Positions 61,001-64,000 of a stretch of 64,000 bases of DNA are shown here, one piece after another. The translations under genes were made by a program, and so were the position numbers. Within the stretch, counting starts at the first letter, position 1. Each line of letters starts with the position of its first letter. A model generated the notes under the pieces. It made no database searches. It was not told the DNA's origin and worked only from the letters and a program-made list of their open reading frames with translations. This DNA comes from Daphnia carinata (taxonomy: Eukaryota > Arthropoda > Branchiopoda > Diplostraca > Daphniidae), in the NCBI RefSeq assembly GCF_022539665.2, contig NC_081337.1:6672679-6736678 (forward strand), given 5' to 3'.

Positions 61001-64000
61001 AAAAAAAAAAAAACACATTTTTCTGTCACGTCCAAACTGTCCATTCGCGCGAGCCATGGGCATCAGAGGTGGTGACGTCATAGCCGTCGGACATTATGAA
61101 TAACAAGTAGACAAGCGCTCTGCTCATGAGACAGTCCATTTATTACGAACGCGTTTGCCCGCAAACGTCACGCGGATGATATCCGTGAAGGTAATCCATT
61201 TGATATGAATAAATCTTGCGCCGTGTTTTGAGCCGCACGAATCACGAATGCGCCGACTTCTTATACGTCTCATTAGTTGCATTTTGGTCAGACAAAATTC
61301 TGCATGCGAGTCTGGGTTAGTATTTGGCGACCGTTGTACGACCTGCCTTTCTGGTAGGGTCGCAAGGCAAACAGATTGCGCAATACCCGGAGTTCAAAGG
61401 GAACGATTCATCTTGCACGTCGGCCGTGAATCACCTGATGGGCTCGATGAGCTTAAAAGTCAGTTGCCTTTTAGGAATAACTCATTTCGTCGGTACCTCT
61501 TTACCACCTGTTGTATCTTTTGCCTACGTGATGGCTTGTTGTTTCGTACTCAATGACAACAATACGAAGGGCAAAAAAAGAAGAGACAAAAAGGAAAAAG
61601 GATGAAAAAACAAAACAAACAAGTTTGGTCTAGAGTCACGCAGCATCGTTGAGTGTTGGCTCCTCCAAAGATACGGTGTACCATAATCGCTTCCCTCCTA
61701 CACGCGGTCGCAGCGTGCAATTAAAATGGCCTGCGCCAGAAGACTCGCAAAAGAGGGACGGCAAAAGAGCGATAGGATATTCTTATCTGTTTTTCTCTGC
61801 TATTCTTTTTTTTTTCCTTTCAGGCAAATAAAAACGAATAAAGAAATCACATCAATCCGGTATACCCCGGCGAGTCATAAATATCCTCGGTTCGAAATGA
61901 ACGACCCATTGGCGGAATTGTCGGCGATAAATCAGCTTTCGCTCGGGCTGGGTGCCGCGCACAACGATACGCCCAATTGGCGGATAACAAAGAAATAGAA
62001 AAGAAAAAGACGGTGGGAAAAAAAAAAGGAGGTAGGAGTGGATGAATGGGTCTATGGACGAAGAATTCGTTGTTTCCGGACACTGAGATATCCGACAATA
62101 GGGAAATTGCGAAAGAAATATCACCGTATCAAACACGAAGATTTTGGGAGGCTTTTTTTTTTCAGGAATTTCCCATTGATATGGTCGTCAAGGAGAAGCG
62201 GACGGCAAGGAAGGTCCCACATAAAGTTGATCTTGTACATCTTTATCGTGGAAAAATATAAGAGAGAAAGAGAGAGATAGGAAGAAACGATTGGATTCGA
62301 ATTTCAATCAGCAATTCGTCGTTGCTCACTCTGAAAGCGGTGCCCAGGTGGAGACAGGCGAGTCTTTTGATGTCGTGATTTGGCGGATGTAAGGTGCTAT
62401 ACGAAACATATAATCCGAAGGTAACGAGGGTTGGTATATGCATGCTCACGGCGCTTGTTTTCCGTTATCAGTAATCCAACGATTGTGCTGGATTTTTTTT
62501 TTTTTCTTCCTTTTCGGCCTTTGAATTCCCTTTCATGCAAAAGCAAATGAAGACGCTGAACGTCCGTTAAATGGCTCTCAGACTCAAACCGAAAGGAACA
62601 AGCTCATGTCCCGGCATTTTATTCACACCTGTCTTCCACCTAACCCCTTCTTTTTTTTTTTTTTTTTTTTCTCGAATGTAAACAGCGATTTATACACTTT
62701 ATTTCTTTCTCTCTCATTTCGCCTATTTGTTCGCTGTCTTGCTTTTCCACCAGAGTTGTGTCTCGTTTTCGTGTTGCTCACCCGTCTTGGTTACCGAAAC
62801 GCAAGCGTATATCCACGCCAGGTCGTTAAAGCTGGTCCGTCGGAATTTCTTGTCTTGTTGTTGGGCAGCTTTTTTTTCTACTTGCTAGAAGCTGCTAGAC
62901 GAAAGAAAGAGATGCATCAGCCACACGAGCGCAAGAAGGACGAAAAAGGTTATTGAATATTCATCCAAAGTGTCCGAAATTCTTCCTCCCATCTTTCTCT
63001 TCATTTTTATCTTTGTGATTATTCCCATTTACCTTCGGCTGACACGGAACAGCATTCAAGCCGGATCAATGGATACGGGCAAGCAGGTGTCCGTCTGGCA
63101 AAGAGATATATAGATTGATAATTGGATAGTTTTGAAAGTGGTCAGTTTTTAGTTTATTTCAGTCAATTTCAGAGAGCCCTGGTGTTCATCTGCGAGTCTA
63201 TTCTCGTATTCCTCCTATTCTCCATCACGGTATTTCTCATATTCAAAATTGGTTCTTTCCTTATTCCATCCATTCCGGATTCCCAAAAAAGGTTTCGTTT
63301 GTTTTGTTCATTGTCTTTTTCGTGAATGAGGGTCTAGATTTGGCTCACAGGGAAACAAAAAGAAAAACTCCCCTCAGTCTGTAATTTTTCGATTTCGCGA
63401 GTCAAAAATATAATTTGCACTAAATCGTTAGATGGGGCTTTTATACATGTTGTGTGTATAAGGTTAGCACCGTTTCGTTCTTTTTTTTTCCGGCTGACGT
63501 CAAATAAATAAATAAACAAAAAAAAAAAAAAAAGGGGGGGGGGGGGGGGGGCTCTCGTCGTCAGACTGCGCAGCAGTTGGAGTCGGTTCGGATTGAGGTC
63601 CTTGGCGGATGTGATGACGTGGTGTGGCTTCATCTGCATATGCGTTCTTGTGCTCACGTATGGTACACTCGAAAACAAACAAAAATCGTGTCGCAATAAA
63701 AACTTCCCCCCACTGGCCATTTGTCAACAACTTGCTATGCCGCAGTCGTCTATTTGACAGCGACAACATTTCTCGAATTACGTTCGACGTAATTCCCCTC
63801 GATTGGATGAAGCAAAAAGCCACAGGCGTTACAACGAAATAAATGGCGTGAGTTAAAAAAAAAAAAAAAAATCAGCTGGTTGAACCAGAAAATGAGGAGG
63901 CTTCTCATTCTCTTCTCTGAAAATAAATACGAATTAAAACAAAATAAAAGGAGAAACGCAAACGATAATATCCGGAGATGTTTGAGAGTCAGAATGGACC
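58001..64000. other. Gene-poor 3' flank of eya
   Basis: No exon chain or RNA gene can be supported. Simple-sequence landmarks are a 23-base A run (58426-58448), a 12-base G run (60691-60702) and an A run followed by 18 G (63534-63551). Four perfect TGACGTCA palindromes fall here (see separate entry). Confidence 0.4.
59043..63502. promoter_or_regulatory. Cluster of CRE-type palindromes (TGACGTCA)
   Basis: Perfect 8-bp palindromes at 59043-59050, 60642-60649, 61073-61080 and 63495-63502, with a one-base variant (TGACGTCG) near 58968. This is the consensus for CREB/ATF bZIP dimers. Only one further perfect copy was noticed in the window (2529-2536). Regulatory function is inferred from density only. 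Confidence 0.35.

Noticed and set aside
62606-62956. 116-codon plus-strand frame near the right end
   Set aside because: It begins by translating a poly(T) run and has no recognisable domain.

Overview
The window is eukaryotic nuclear DNA, almost certainly from an arthropod and most likely a branchiopod crustacean such as Daphnia. The reasons are three intron-rich animal genes recognisable by protein content, GT-AG introns of only 54-95 bp in the compact gene (coq8), an eya gene whose first coding exon resembles the insect one, and very many A/T and G/C homopolymer runs. The species call is an inference. All gene models were built by hand from splice signals and reading-frame phase, without transcripts or database searches.

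Layout. (1) 1-6618, + strand: the 3' two thirds of a Sidestep-family immunoglobulin cell-surface receptor, with Ig domains, a membrane-proximal FnIII-like module, one transmembrane helix and a short cytoplasmic tail ending ESCV; a possible alternative exon lies at 3965-4191. (2) About 7930-9058, - strand: an unresolved gene of which only the last two exons can be supported. (3) 9441-9859, - strand: a complete two-exon Yippee-like 5 (YPEL5) gene with an intron in its 5' leader. (4) 10311-13065, + strand: a complete eleven-exon coq8 (ADCK3/4-type atypical kinase for coenzyme Q synthesis), head-to-head with YPEL5 and probably sharing a promoter. (5) 13580-14620: a patch of dispersed and inverted repeats, probably remnants of a mobile-element family. 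(6) 20742-57168, + strand: eyes absent (eya), with two alternative coding first exons (20742-20801 and 35042-35146), an S/T/Y/P/G-rich N-terminal region and the complete C-terminal Eya phosphatase domain in eight exons. (7) 57169-64000: 3' flank of eya with no supported gene, but with four perfect TGACGTCA palindromes in 4.5 kb.

The genes do not form a pathway. YPEL5 and coq8 are a typical compact housekeeping pair. eya is a developmental regulator, with 17 kb of non-coding DNA between its distal first exon and its first shared exon and a 4.4 kb intron inside the phosphatase domain, as expected of a gene carrying enhancers in its introns. I did not find a wholly new system. The points most worth checking are the possible soluble or alternative Sidestep isoform, the TGACGTCA cluster, the inverted-repeat patch, the unresolved minus-strand gene, and a possible 45-nt eya microexon next to a 40-nt intron.
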